This document shows, one piece after another, positions 1 through 12,300 of a stretch of 64,000 bases of DNA. Below the pieces are notes generated by a model. It was not told the origin of the DNA. It made no database searches and was given only the letters and a program-made list of their open reading frames with translations. How positions within the stretch are numbered: the stretch's first letter is position 1; every line of letters begins with the position of its first letter. Both the position numbers and the translations under genes were made by a program. The stretch comes from Apostichopus japonicus (Eukaryota; Echinodermata; Holothuroidea; Aspidochirotida; Stichopodidae), in NCBI RefSeq assembly GCF_037975245.1, contig NC_092573.1:17598265-17662264 (forward strand). Direction: 5' to 3'.

Positions 1-35
<35 letters not shown>
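1..35. repeat. (TA)n microsatellite, cut by the window edge
   Basis: Pure TA dinucleotide run at the left edge; its true length is unknown because it continues outside the window. Confidence 0.95.
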
Positions 36-37
<2 letters not shown>

Positions 38-93
38 AAATATCTAATTGAAATCGTAGTGAGTTGAAAATCCAGAACAGTGAAAAACTTCCA

Positions 94-164
94 GCCTCCA
101 CCGGGGTTCGAACCCGGGCCTCCCGCTTTATATGCAGGCACCCTAACTACTCGGCTATGGACGC
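94..164 (-). repeat. tRNA-like sequence, probably the head of a tRNA-derived SINE
   Basis: Read on the minus strand, 71 nt fold as a tRNA cloverleaf. The acceptor stem pairs 6 of 7 (GCGTCCA with TGGAGGC). An A-box-like TAGCCGAGTAG is present, and the T arm is perfect (CCGGG, TTCGAAC, CCCGG) and contains a B box GGTTCGAACCC. The anticodon stem CCTGC/GCGGG encloses the loop ATATAAA, giving anticodon ATA, which is not normally used in animals (Tyr is read by GTA). The D stem is poor. The odd anticodon, the weak D stem and a second tRNA-like block 300 bp away favour a SINE head or tRNA pseudogene over a working tRNA. Confidence 0.6.
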
Positions 165-399
165 TGATTGTATGTCCAGAGGTTCGAAACCGGTAAGGAA
201 GGTCGTAATTCCACTGTAGGCGTTTGTCACCTGTATCAAACAATATTAGTTCTGTTTTGGTGACATATTTGCCTTAATCTAGAGCTCAAACATGATTCCA
301 ACCAACTCGAAATCATTTGTAATTCCTAAGGCCGGATCTCATAAGAGATACTTTGAACAGACTTAAATATATAATGAATGTGTAGCAAGTGCTATGACA

Positions 400-540
400 G
401 ATATATAATAAATAAATAAAGATCATCCCACCAGAAAAATTCCACTTCACGACCGGTTTCGTCCTTCATCAGGCGAAGGTTGAAATCGAACCCTGACCTT
501 GTGTCACAGACCGAAGTCCGTACCACTCGACCACAGTGAT
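400..540 (-). repeat. tRNA-derived SINE copy with AATAAA-type tail
   Basis: On the minus strand a tRNA-like head runs from about 538 to 482, with A-box-like TGGTCGAGTGG and B-box-like GGTTCGATTTC. It is followed by a body (about 478-437) with the phrase GAAACCGGTCGTGAAGTGG, and then by a simple A/T-rich tail that appears on the plus strand as repeated ataa/aataaat at 405-420. Order of parts (Pol III head, body, short simple-repeat tail) is that of a SINE. Exact ends and target duplications were not found. Confidence 0.55.
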
Positions 541-1282
541 TCTACTATAGGATGTGAATGCATATAAACTGGCTTTGCATAACTGTCAATGAGGCCGTAT
601 TATCCAAGTGTTATGATTGTACAGAGTGCCCCCTGGCTCTATAACCCTGATCTACGGACTTTTCGACTTCATTTTTTCTAAGTCAAGTGTACTGTATAAC
701 ATGACTGAATATATAAAGGGTGCACAACACTTCATGTAAATCATATCAAGCAATTAATAATAATATTTTTGGACATGTTTGAAGAACCGACGGATACACG
801 TAATAAAGTGAACAAGGGAGGTCTTTGGTTGAATAATTTTGATGTACGATGATAGGTTTATGTATCTCCTAAAATCCTGCACGCTCTATTGAACGTGAAA
901 AAGTGCGCATACCATATGGTATATCGCATTTGGAGAGTCGTATATAACGTATATTATACTATATACTAAATTGTATATGCATGTAACCACGTTCTATTTA
1001 ACACTACATAAACATGAATATAAACAATATGTCGATATGCAACAGTCCATTCTTAAACGGATGACATATTCATAACGTCATCAGGTCATGTTTCATTATT
1101 GTTTAAATTTTATGGCAGGCCGTTTAGATATGATATATTTGTGACTTATAAATACAACATGTATGCGTATTGGTGAGTATGGGTTTTAATTGTGCTTCAT
1201 GTTTGACACAAGAGTGATACAAGAATATCAAGGAGAAAAAGGACAGATTGACATATCAAACAGGCAACAAGGAGAGGGGACG
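541..1282. other. Intergenic, nothing supported
   Basis: AT-rich sequence with no convincing reading frame, RNA gene or repeat on either strand. Confidence 0.6.
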
Positions 1283-1605
1283 ACGGAGTAGGGGTGGGAT
1301 GAGGTGGGGGTAGGACTGGGATGAGGTGGGGGTAGGGGTGGGATAAGGTGGGGGGGGGGTAGGGTTGGGATGAGGTGGGGGTGACAACTGAGGGATTGAT
1401 CCATTATTAGTAAGGGGTGGGACGAGGTGGGGTGGGATAAGGTGGGGTAGGGGTGGGATGAGGTGGGGTTGGGTGACAACTGAGGGATTCATCCATTATT
1501 AGTAGGGGTGGGATGAGGTGGGGGTTGGGTGACAACTGAGGGATTCATCCATTATTAGTAGGGTGGGATGAGGTGGGGGTTGGGTGACAACTGAGGAATA
1601 TATCC
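1283..1605. repeat. G-rich minisatellite
   Basis: Short GGGATGAGGTGGGGGTA-type units lead into three to four copies of a longer unit of about 55 bp. The longer unit joins the G-rich part to a constant GTGACAACTGAGGGATT segment and a CCATTATTAGTAGGGG segment; copies begin near 1365, 1457, 1509 and 1565. Reading frames on the minus strand here are proline/serine/histidine-rich products of the repeat, not genes. Confidence 0.9.
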
Positions 1606-2668
1606 ATTATTATGATCAGGTACACGCATATAACATTGAGCATTGAAATCTCTGGACAAATTATAAATGGAATTCTTCAAGAACGTAACTTCTAGATATT
1701 CTTTTGAGAAACTGTCGTTCGAAACATCCTTTTTGCGTTAAGAATGAACCTTCAGGCATGGAGTTAAAAGGAGGGAGAGGGGGGGGGGGGGTAATTACAA
1801 GCTAAAACTTATATGTACTCGAGCACATCTGGCTGAATTAAAATCATTAAACCTGTTTGAAAGGAGACACAAACCCAACCAACATTATTGATCTAAAAAT
1901 GTGATAGGAATAACTGTCATGAAGGACCCCCCTCCAATCACCCTACCCTCCAAAAGTCAGGAGACACAAACCCAAACATGATTATCGGTCAAACGTGATA
2001 AATAAATGTCATAAAAAGTTTCATTTAGGAGGTATCGCAGATTTAACGTTATTTCACTCACAAGACTGAATGCTTCATCTAGTCTACTTATGACATCATC
2101 GAGCCACATGTGCATTTTATGTTTTCCGTTATATATTTCAAGGTTTATAGTTTAAAACAAAGAAAAAGAAGGTATTTTTGTTTGTTTTCATTTTCAAATG
2201 CTGAATGTAAAATATTGAACCTCTTCTTAACAACACCCAATGATTACATTGGCTTCAGTGTCAGGGCTATTAACATTCTACCTTAAATGTGAAGGGAAAA
2301 CAAAGAGAAAGAAAAGGGTTTCACATCTTAGAGGCACTATGACATCACAGAAGAACAAAAACGAAGCCCCCTCCTCTCCCCCAACCCCCGACAAAGCTTT
2401 AAACCTAGGGTATCTCTCCAAACAGAGCAATACTTTATTAACTGTTGGATGGAGGTGTTCTACACAAAGTTCTCTGTCTGGTAAGCCAAATATGAGAGTT
2501 TGGTATGTGTCCCACTTAATGCTGTTGTTTGTGCTTTCGAATGCAAATTTATGAAACCTTCCGAGTATTCACCAAATAAAAGTTGACGAGCCAGTAACTA
2601 GTGTAACTGATTAGAATGTACAAGATTTCATAACCCATACACTTTTTCATGTTATTGTTTAATAGTGT
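1606..2668. other. Intergenic, nothing supported
   Basis: Contains a 13-base G run (1779-1791) and a 104-codon frame at 2240-2554 without recognisable domains or splice context. No gene is called. Confidence 0.6.
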
Positions 2669-4319
2669 TACACTGTAAAAACACTTGGGTCATTTTTTGA
2701 CCCAAATTTGACCCAGCAACTTAGTGGAATCTCCACCAGCCCAGGTTTGGGTCAATTTGACCAAGGATCTGTGTCATTTGACATCTGACCTAAAACTGGG
2801 TTATTTTGACCCATACGCTACTTTGACCCATATGCTACTTTGACCCAGCTTTTGACCCAGTGGTTAGTGCAATCTCCACCAGCCCAGCAGATTGGGTCAA
2901 AAAAATTGACCACGTAAATGGGTCAAAGCTGAATTTACATTTGCAGTTGCAGGAAGGCTATAAAAGAAATGACATAAGACTTCGATTCCTAAAGATAAAT
3001 TAATTTATTCAAATCACAAAGTGGTGTTACAATAAAGCATGCAACTTCTTCTATTTCACATATAATTATCGATATTCATTTTGTTTTATTCCAACTAGAA
3101 CATCATAGTAACAGTAAAAATCAGAGTAATGTGATACCCATAAAACTAAACAAACAATGAACACAAGAACATAGGCTAAGCCTAATGTACCAACTGAGAA
3201 TCATTGGAAACTAAGCAATGTTCATTAAAATCCTGACATACTTAACTAAAACAACTGATCATTTATTCATGTGCACAAATTTTAGTTCACTGAGGAATAT
3301 GTTCTGTACTACTTGAAAGACTTTAATTGTTGATCTCACAGCTAGGTTTGCTGCAGTGTTTGTAATATTAAGTTAATCAAGACTGGAGCATGCACTCACT
3401 CTCTACTTGTATCCTTAGTCACTGTAGTAATTTGATTATTAGCTAGCATTTCTAATTGTTTTTAAAGAATATATATAAACAACATTCCATAGTTATCAAT
3501 TGGATAAAATGTTAGGTATACAAAGAAGACATGTAGTACATCAATGGTGGCTGTAAGAAATCAAATATTTTGGAAAGCTCAATGTTTGGTGGGGGCTTTG
3601 TCAATGTCAAAAGTCAAAGACAATATCAAACATATTTTGCAGTGGGTTGGTGGGGCAAGACAAACCCTATGGCCAGCTGCCAATTAATAAAATCTTGCAA
3701 GCATATCCCAAAGGTGATAATTTCCTCAGTAGTTCTTGTACCAAAACAGCATTAGATTTGAATGAGGAAAAGCTGTTTATAACATACAGTACAAGAGTTA
3801 TAATCACTCAAAAGTCATCAATAAATGGAAACACTGTGAATAAATATTTTTGCACCACCAATATGTTACAATATGTATAAAATTTTCAGTTGCTCAGGCA
3901 AAAAATGTACATCAGTCATGCTTTTGGCTAGTTGTGCATGTATGATGTATGGTTGGAACACTAGTTTTGCACCACTGTTTGTGAGGCAGTTCTGCTTCTT
4001 TAGTCCCTCTAAACTTAACAATAACAAATACCAAATGAAACCTTGTTCAAGGTAATATAACATGCAGACATAAATAGAAAACAACTTTGTCACATTATGT
4101 AAATTAAAAACCTCATGTAATCATCCCATCATGTTAATGACCATGAACTAAGTGTTAACCTAATGTTGCACTGCCCAAGGTTTACAGGAGATATGTTCAT
4201 ATCCCTTATATGTGTTTTGAGAAAATTATACGATAAAAGGTTACAATGTATAAAAAAAAAACAAATAAATCATATTAAACACTACTTTTGACAAAGTTGT
4301 TTACATACCTTTCTTTCTC

Positions 4320-4649
4320 CTACTGACTACTTAAAAAAGCACGTAGGCTTCTTACTGAAGGGGATGTCGAAACCTTTCCCTTCCCTTCACTAAGCTTAAA
4401 GAGGAATTTGTGTATAAATTCCCAGGTTGTTTGACACTGGCAGGGGTAGGATATGTCAAACAAGTACAATGATTTGAAACAAATTTCAAAAGCTGCAATC
4501 AAATCTGTTGCTGGCAGAGCAACCCCTTCGATGATCACAAATGACTGAGTCGGATACCTTCTATCACCAAATGCAAGGACGAATGGCTGCTTTCGAGTTC
4601 TATCTTGCTTAAGCTCATCTTCCATGAATTGAGAAAGATTGGTCCCAAC
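4320..4649 (-). CDS. Terminal coding exon of an uncharacterised protein carried by the transposon
   Basis: On the minus strand an acceptor (ttcttccaaag) is followed by 109 codons to a TAA stop. The product starts VGTNLSQFMEDELKQ, and its first methionine codon is at 4623-4625. It contains the stretch FVLAFGDRRYPTQSFVIIEG, then ALPATDLIAAFEICFK, an aromatic/cysteine segment YPCQCQTTWEFIHKF, and ends SPSVRSLRAFLSSQ. From memory it resembles the C-terminal part of large uncharacterised proteins annotated in fish and invertebrates as SAMD3-like; this needs a search. No other exon could be joined in phase. A frame near 5048-5170 (minus), rich in K and R, ends at a possible donor after 5052 but does not join this exon in frame. 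Being inside the TIRs, it is probably element-encoded or captured. Function unknown. Confidence 0.6.
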   Translation of the reverse strand, partial: VGTNLSQFMEDELKQDRTRKQPFVLAFGDRRYPTQSFVIIEGVALPATDLIAAFEICFKSLYLFDISYPCQCQTTWEFIHKFLFKLSEGKGKVSTSPSVRSLRAFLSSQ

Positions 4650-5322
4650 CTTTGGAAGAAAGAAAATAAATTGCTGCTTTCAATGCACACTTAATTCTGT
4701 TGTCACTAATTTAAATAATTAGCAAATCTTTTCACTTGAATCATTACCATAGCAGATTTAAGATTCTGTTGACCTCAAATGACCTTGGACCTCCATGAAA
4801 ATATAGAGGGATCATCTACTCACAAAGGGCTACCTACATACTAAGTTTAAGGTTCAAGCAACTTAACTTGGCACCTGACTGTTATAAGTGAAAAATCATC
4901 ATGACATTTTATGCGATTTAATTACATACCAGTAGGAATGACTGAGGATGTAGGAATATCAGTTACTTAGCCTACACAGTTAAAAAAAATTGACCCTTAT
5001 CCCTTACTGAGTATATTGTATGTAGACTGTTCAAGATAATGGTATTAGTACCTTTTGGATCTGTTTTTATGTTGCACTTTACAGGTGTAGGCTTCTTTAC
5101 TTCTTTCGGTGTTGCTTCTTGTTTCTTAAAGGCATGGGATCGTTTTCGGGCAATCTTTCCTCAAGATAGTCTGTAGCAGGATGTTTCCAATGGGCTTTTG
5201 TGTACCCTGCTACCTATAGTCCACAGATAAAAATAGGGCATATATAGTTAACTTCAATTGTTCAATTACACCGACTATAGTCTTGGCAAAGACTGTTTGT
5301 TGGAGTATATCATATTTTACTG

Positions 5323-5573
5323 CAGTGGCATAACCAGTAGGGGAAAAGCCCCCAATTGGTCACCCCCATCCGCCCCAAATTGACATACAAGTAAATTAGT
5401 AAGATAGAAATGATGAACCATTTTACATCTTGTCCACCCCTTAAATACAAGAATTTTATCCCTCCCCTTACACCCCTTCCCCATATCTTGTCCCCCTCCC
5501 ATTGCACAGACTCCTTGCTACCCTTCAGCTCTCCCCCACCCCACCCCCACTAAAAAGTCTGATTATGCTACTG
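5323..5573. mobile_element. hAT-type MITE nested in the 3.67 kb transposon
   Basis: The terminal inverted repeat CAGTGGCATAACCAG (left) matches CAGTAGCATAATCAG (right, complement) at 13 of 15 positions. The flanks TTTTACTG (5315-5322) and TTTTACTA (5574-5581) form an 8-bp target duplication with one mismatch. An 8-bp TSD with CAG...CTG ends is the hAT hallmark. The interior is C/T-rich and has no coding capacity, so it is non-autonomous and younger than its host element. Confidence 0.75.
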
Positions 5574-6340
5574 TTTTACTACATTTAATAGCACACTGTT
5601 AACTCTCTGTTCAGCAAGATAGCTATTAACAAGTAACATTATACTAGTCTTAGCCTCTAACGTTGTATTTAGTTAAACTTACGTAGTGAGGTTAGGCCTA
5701 TGCTTTATCAAAGACCAAACGTTAGGTCTAACATTACAGCTATCTATGTATCACTATCAGTATCACTGTATCAGGGTAATTATGGCCTTGTCTGAACCAC
5801 GGCGCCCGCAGCACTAATAACATGTTACTTAGGCCTAGCCTATCATCATATCTACAATGGCATACTATAATATAGTATTTAACCAATAAACGTTGCGAGC
5901 ACCTGTGGCCTGAACTAGTCAGCATACTTTGGCGTATATTTACCTTTGAATATTGGTATTTACATTGGCAAACCCCAGTCATCAAGGGTGGAACTAACAA
6001 ACGTGTCCATTTTCAGAGCCCATCAAAGTTTTTGATTCAACTTAGACTGCCTTCTTGGTCCTGAATTTACGTATGGTTTGTAGATTTGTGTGACGGTGTT
6101 CAGCTGTCGTCTACGAAAGGCGTCATGCAAAAACGCTGATAGTGGTCACATGACATAACTTATCCAATGAGAAAAGTCTTTGAGAGTGACCCAGTGCAAA
6201 AAGTCAAACTTTCATCGAGCTATTTCACAATTTCAAACAATCTTGCGTAATAACTCAACCAATACGACCCATTTCTGGGTAAAGTATGGCTGACTCAGCA
6301 GATGGGTCACACAAAATGACCCAGGTGTTTTTACAGTGTA

Positions 6341-9165
6341 TAATCGCGTGTAAAACGCAGATAGGATAATAATATAAAAAAAAAAATGGGGAGGGGGGAG
6401 AGAAGAATGATTCTTTACGGAAATAACCAAACAGCAAAACTGCAGGGTGGTTTCGATGATGCTACATGAATACCCTTATATGAATGGTACACACTAGGCT
6501 GTGGCGTATAGCCAGGATGAACAACATACTTCAATCCAATATACAGCAAAGAGCATTGAGATATCACAAACAATATTCACATTGGCAGCTGATGACCGGG
6601 ATGGAAGCTTTTATTGTATTCAGCATACAGATTGATCTTTACCACAGACAACAGGCTTCTTCTCAGGCCTCGACAATATATTTAAAGGTACTCGCTAGTT
6701 GGCGACTGTGACTAAAATTCTACTCCCCAAAACGCAAAATTCAGTCGCCACTATGATTGCTGTTCAAGTCTCCATAGCACAGATCTACAATATCAATACT
6801 TTCTGTGAACAAAGCTTAGGCACTTAGCTTAGGCTTAGGCAGATACATGGTGCTACGTACTTGCACAATGGAAAATTATGTTTCTGCATGTGCAGTATGA
6901 AATTTAAACTTTTCCACCAAAAGTAAGTGATGAACAAAGTAAAACATGTCGCAGAATCATAAATAAGCAGCTAGGCCTACTGCAGTGGCTCCTCTAAAGT
7001 ACTAGGCATATACTATACAGTAGCTAGGTGCGCGCGAGACCTAGGCATATACAGTACCTCACTGCTACTTTGAACCGCTACTCGCTCAGCGCGACTTCGT
7101 ATATTTTCTCAATTATTTATCTAGTCTTTTAGACTTTTAGCTGCAGATTGGTGCGCGAAACAATATCGCTTTTACTCCATTATATAGTAGTATACTGCCT
7201 AAATCAAAGCTATCTTTTACGCAATGAAAATCTAAGATTGAAGGAGCATCTAACTTCCACTCGAACCCGGTGTTGAGTGAAAGTCTTTGCAAAATGTCCT
7301 ATGCAGCAATAACAGCAATTTGTCTCAAACTCCTTAAATTATTGTATATTTTGCGAATTATGACTGATGGCATGTAGGAAACTGCCTTAATAAATAATTT
7401 AGGAAACGTTTGGCCACCTTAAGTGTATTGGTGATTTGGTTTTTTGACACGAAACATTTTCCCTTCACTTTACTGTGTTAACGAACCCAATTTTATCCTA
7501 CCGTTGTTGGCCTAGACTACATAAAATTGCCCATAAGCCTAACCAGGTCTGTTCGAGTTGTCCCATAAACGCGACGAAAGTAGAACGTTACTTTTAAGGC
7601 CTAACTATGCTGAAACTAGTCGAAAAGACTGCACAACTTGAGATCAACAGCCGATCCAGAAACAGCTCGTGAACTCACTGCCAAACTAAGACCATTTAAC
7701 ACAATACATTCGCATTGAGAGTAGTCATTGATAAAAATCTAACTAGGCGACAGTTAATTCTCGTAAACGACGCCTGGTCATTTCCCAACGTACCTACATC
7801 CAAACCTGAAGTTTTTATTTGGAACTGAAACAATCTCGACAATTGCAAAATACCACGGAAACTTCAACAACGGAATCAAGATACAATACCCTGATTCATA
7901 ACGATATCGTTCATTCCAATAGCAACGTTGTATGTACACTTTTGTGCATAGGCGCTAGGCATGTATATGTAACGACGGATTCAATCAGCGACACAGTTAA
8001 GCCAACGGCCGTTAGTTCGTCTACTGAATTCAGATTCTACGGTTGCCCATAACGCACATGTAATCTAACAAGCTGGACGGTGGGAGATACGGTAGATTAT
8101 GAACAAGGTTTCCACAATTTGATCTCTGGTGACTCCACAATAGCAAAAGGTTTATTGTACTTAACTTACTAAATATGAGATTGGTCCAAGCTTCCCTTTT
8201 TGAGATATCGTGTTTACAAACAAGCCGTCACACACTCTCATCCGCCTGCATTGCATGACTACATATAGGTTACGATTATCATCGAAACCAAAAATTTGAC
8301 TATGGTGCAGGTGATCTTCATTTTTGTGTGGTTATTAATAATTCTATCATCGTTTTTTTTTTCTTGGTTATAAAAATCATCCAGAATACTGATGTAAGCT
8401 GATAATCTAGCAAAAGCAAATTGACATCTTTGGCAAAATAAACGCAAAAATTAAAGAATTTCTCACCACGTTCCCCTTTGCCTTTATACGCTATGATTTG
8501 AAACTCGGACCATAATTTTATGTAAAAGGATCGCATTTAATGTAAACAAGAAAATAAACATTACAAGAAATATATAGACTCCCTGGCGTATAGATTGGTA
8601 TTAAATTATGAAGATATTCCCGAATGGCTTTATAGATATATCATGCTTCTTTATCACTAAATTTAAGCTTACGGAAACTTTTTGGACCCAAACTTCCTAT
8701 GGTTGAAATAAGTTTGGGTTCTTTTTCATGCGCCGTTTTTCTCTCTTTGTATATACCGTACAAAAAATAACGGTAATTTGTGTCTTTCATAATATACACG
8801 GCACTGAAATGTCATTAGGCCAATATGTGATGTCCAAAATATAGTCAACTATGGTTAAAATTTAACTCTCCACTTTATGAGCATTTTCCTCAGAGAAAAA
8901 TTATACCAGCCTATATTACTTTACGCCCTTCACAACAGTCGGGAAATAATTTAGACGGGTAAAATATCTAGAACAAAGTATAAGATAAGACGTTTTCTAA
9001 AGGTTTTTCAACCTGCCAAAATTTGAGGCAATAGACCACTGTTGACCTTTAAATGGCAGGATTTCTTGAATTGCACTATTGAGATATTTCATCGCACTGA
9101 GGTCTACACTGTAGTTGTTACCGTATGTAACCGTGTACAACCAAGGACGAATCATTTTACAAAAC
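6341..9165. other. Intergenic, nothing supported
   Basis: No supported gene. A phrase near 6496 (CTGTGGCGTATAGCCAGG) resembles a decayed hAT terminus but has no partner. Frames of 60-77 codons (for example 7819-8052) lack domain or splice support. Confidence 0.55.
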
Positions 9166-9173
9166 CCCAAGAG

Positions 9174-9321
9174 CAGTGTCGTAGCCACCCAGGGGTGGGG
9201 ATCGAGGGGGGTTATGGACACGCCTTAAAATTGTCATAAAGTGTTTATTAATAGGCCATGTCTGTCCCTAGAAAGGCATTGTCCCCTCCCTTTACAAAGC
9301 AGAAGTCTAGCTACCCCCCTG
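9174..9321. mobile_element. Short hAT-type MITE
   Basis: The left end CAGTGTCGTAGC and right end complement CAGGGGGGTAGC agree at 9 of 12 positions. The flanks CCCAAGAG (9166-9173) and CACAAGAG (9322-9329) agree at 7 of 8, as expected for a hAT target duplication. It is 148 bp, G-rich near the left end, and has no coding capacity. Confidence 0.6.
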
Positions 9322-9329
9322 CACAAGAG

Positions 9330-12300
9330 TTGAATAACAATGACGCATATATGACAGAACGCTGAGATGACACAGAATTAGTAAGGTTATAAGTAAGTTA
9401 GTGGAATACTCCTGCTATAATAATAACACGGCAGCAAAAAAAAGTATACCTTTGATATATAGAGAAGGTGTAACCAGCAATTTAAGTTCTGCATCTGGTC
9501 TTAACTTTGACCTCGTTCTCACGCAGCTGAATTTCTCTTATAATACAGCATAGTAACATATAACAACATAACATATAACCACAGACAATTAAGAAAGACT
9601 ATAAAGAATTGCAATGCATGCATTTGAAGTTTGTCGCTCTTAAGTTATATGTAACGTCTCAAATTAAAAATAATAAAGTGTACGGACGTTATGATTTATA
9701 ACAAACGTTCGTGTCTGGTCTAATATCAAAGCCACGTGGTCTATAGGTTCAAGTAAATAACTTTTGTCTGATGATTTACAGGGCTGAAATGCCTCTTCAA
9801 TATCAACTACATCAAACACTAAACACTATAGATCTGATGATTTTCTGATGGTATTGAATGCATGGTTTTTGCAAATAATTACATGTAGAATATGTCACGT
9901 GTAAAAGCTGAACACCCATGTCCACTTTTTGATAAAGAGCGAATTTTAATTATTATGAGAGATCCCACATTCCATGTATTTTCCAATAAAATGTGTCCAC
10001 TGTGAAGTCATTATTTCTATGATAGCTCCTGCTCAATTCAACAACACAGACTGCCGCCGGAGTGAACAAAAAGATACAGAGACGGGACACGGAACCTGAG
10101 CCTAACTTTATATTGTTCCCTTACAACTGTGATGAATTACTATCTTGATAAATCGAACCAAAAAGAATCGCGTAAATGAGTGCGTTATGTTGACCTATAT
10201 TACTCGTACGGTTGCCACGAAGCGTAACTTAGATGTACAGACTACTTTGTGAATTTGTCGGTTGCAATACGATGAAGAGCTTTTGTTGCCCAGCTTACAG
10301 AATTGTGAAAATGTAGCTTCTCTTAACAAGAGGTTTGACTAAATTCTTTGTTTATAGTTTACGTAAACAATTCCTAGATACCAACATTTGTTTCTTTCTA
10401 TAGCATCGCCTGTTATTAGCGCTCACGACTGCAAGGTTTAGGTAGATGAGACAGCCACACGATATAAGACCTACGCAATTAACAAAATAGTACCTTGACA
10501 ACAACTACTAAACAAAGTTACCGGATCTATCTCCCTTTCTGTTGTTTCTCCTGTTAGATAGTGAGAATTCTTCTCTAATATCCATTACTCTAATTTTGCT
10601 TTTCGTCCCTTGAATTATGATCCCCAATTAGCTTGACAGAATGAAGGATTAAGGTAATCGAAGCGCAGCGTGTAGAGTGGCTTCGCACAACTGGTAAGTA
10701 AACATGCCATTGTACACAAGCTAAAATGGCGTACCGACAAATTTAGGTAACATTTTGTTTACAATTGTGATGTACTGTACGCCTATATGAATATTACGGC
10801 GCTTTAAGCAGATAGGATCTTAGTTTTAAAGAATGCAAAAGTTATGTACGTACGGATAAAGCCAGATGTGAGAGTTGGAAAAGTCTAACTAATTCTCAGC
10901 TGAAAGACTAAAATGTTCGTTTAATATCAATTAAGTATACACACTGGAAAGTACTTTTTCTTGTTTGGTATAGTCCTATCTGAATTGAAATATATAGGGC
11001 TAAAAGAATGCTCAAATAGGATGTTAAGTACGTAGGCATATAGGTTAAGCCAGTTGTTCAAGTTGCAAAAGTTGGAACTCATTTTCAGGAAAGACGATAT
11101 TCGTTCAAAGTAGTTTTAGTAAACTAATGGTAAAGTGATTGTTTGGAACAGTGTCCAAAATAACCCAACATGAACTTTGCTTCTATTGTTACAAGTTGGC
11201 TTAAGGTTAAGGTGATTCGTATGTTTTTGAATGGTAGGCAGTTCGCCTGATAATAGTTTACGATAGATCCAACTCCGAGTGACATCGGATAAGCTACTCA
11301 TACTCGGATAAGCTACTCATACTCATACGATAAAAACAAAACATATCCCTTTAAGGTGAAGTTGTTTAAAGAAAGGATTGTTCCCGACAGAATATAGTAC
11401 ATTGATAACGAACGGGTGACAACATCCATTTGCGTGTGGTATGGATCAATGGGACCAGGCTCCGTACATTCCTGTACCAAGATAAGGAAACTTGCACGGT
11501 AGCACATAATATCGAACGGCACAATTTCGTTTTTCGGAAAACAAAAAATCAAGACGGATGCTATGAACGTTCATAAGTAAGGCAGCCATTTACGTTTAAT
11601 CTCTAATTATGCATATTTTCACTTGTTTTCTATAATGAGCCATAGTTCTGATGAGAATTGTTTATACCAACATGCGCACCATATATGCCATCTGCAGTCC
11701 ATGAACAAACACATTCTGAACTTAAGAGACTGCGAAGTCTGGTGACTTTTCTTTAACATACAAACACTATAAGAACCTTTACTGCCCCTCTATCCTATTA
11801 AGTCCACCCCCCCCCCCCCCTCCCGCCCACCTTCCATCATCGAAGAACCAGAATGCTGAAAAATACATTCTCTGCATGGGGACACAAGTTTACACAGCCC
11901 AGATCAAATACAATCGTATATTTCCATTATGAGGCCTATGGCAAGCAAAACACGCTTTACCTGAATAATCTGTTTATATTGCATTTGGCATGCAACACAC
12001 GTCCATTACTTTTGACTGGCAACATAAACAACACACACTGAGTTCAGTGTGCGTAATACAGTGGACAGCCCTACAAGCATTGACGTTGTACCATCTCAAA
12101 AATGTCTTACATTGGCCATACATAATGTGCCCTTTGCGAGTAAACAAGCTTTATATTTACAACTGTTGAAGACCACGGACGTCATGTGTTTTTTATCTTC
12201 TTATAAATGTTACAAATGTAGATCTTCCCTACGATAATGAGCCCAGTTAAACTATAAGTGTCCAAGCCTTAGTGACGTAAATACGAGAACAATTTGATAA

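Larger units (their letters stand above)
2671..6338. mobile_element. 3.67 kb DNA transposon with CACTG-terminal inverted repeats
   Basis: The left end CACTGTAAAAACACTTGGG and the right end (read inward on the other strand) CACTGTAAAAACACCTGGG match over at least 26 bp with one mismatch. The element is flanked by TA on both sides (2669-2670 and 6339-6340). The left 275 bp hold ten exact copies of TGGGTCA or its complement, and the right 155 bp hold three. Such subterminal motif clusters are typical transposase-binding arrays. A TA duplication with CACTG ends suggests the CACTA-Mirage-Chapaev group or a Tc/mariner relative; I cannot place it further. A 251-bp MITE is nested inside (5323-5573), and one coding exon is seen (4320-4649, minus). 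No DDE transposase was recognised, so the copy may be non-autonomous. Confidence 0.8.

Noticed and set aside
5048-5170. Second exon for the transposon-borne gene (K/R-rich frame with donor-like GTACTA)
   Set aside because: Joining it to the 4649 exon gives a frame that stops at once, so it cannot be the direct neighbour.
11116-11301. Possible switch-I-like exon (KLLSGELPTIQKHT) for the Ras-like gene
   Set aside because: The only nearby acceptor does not join the 25652 donor in the right phase, the similarity is a few residues, and the frame start lies in a local duplication.
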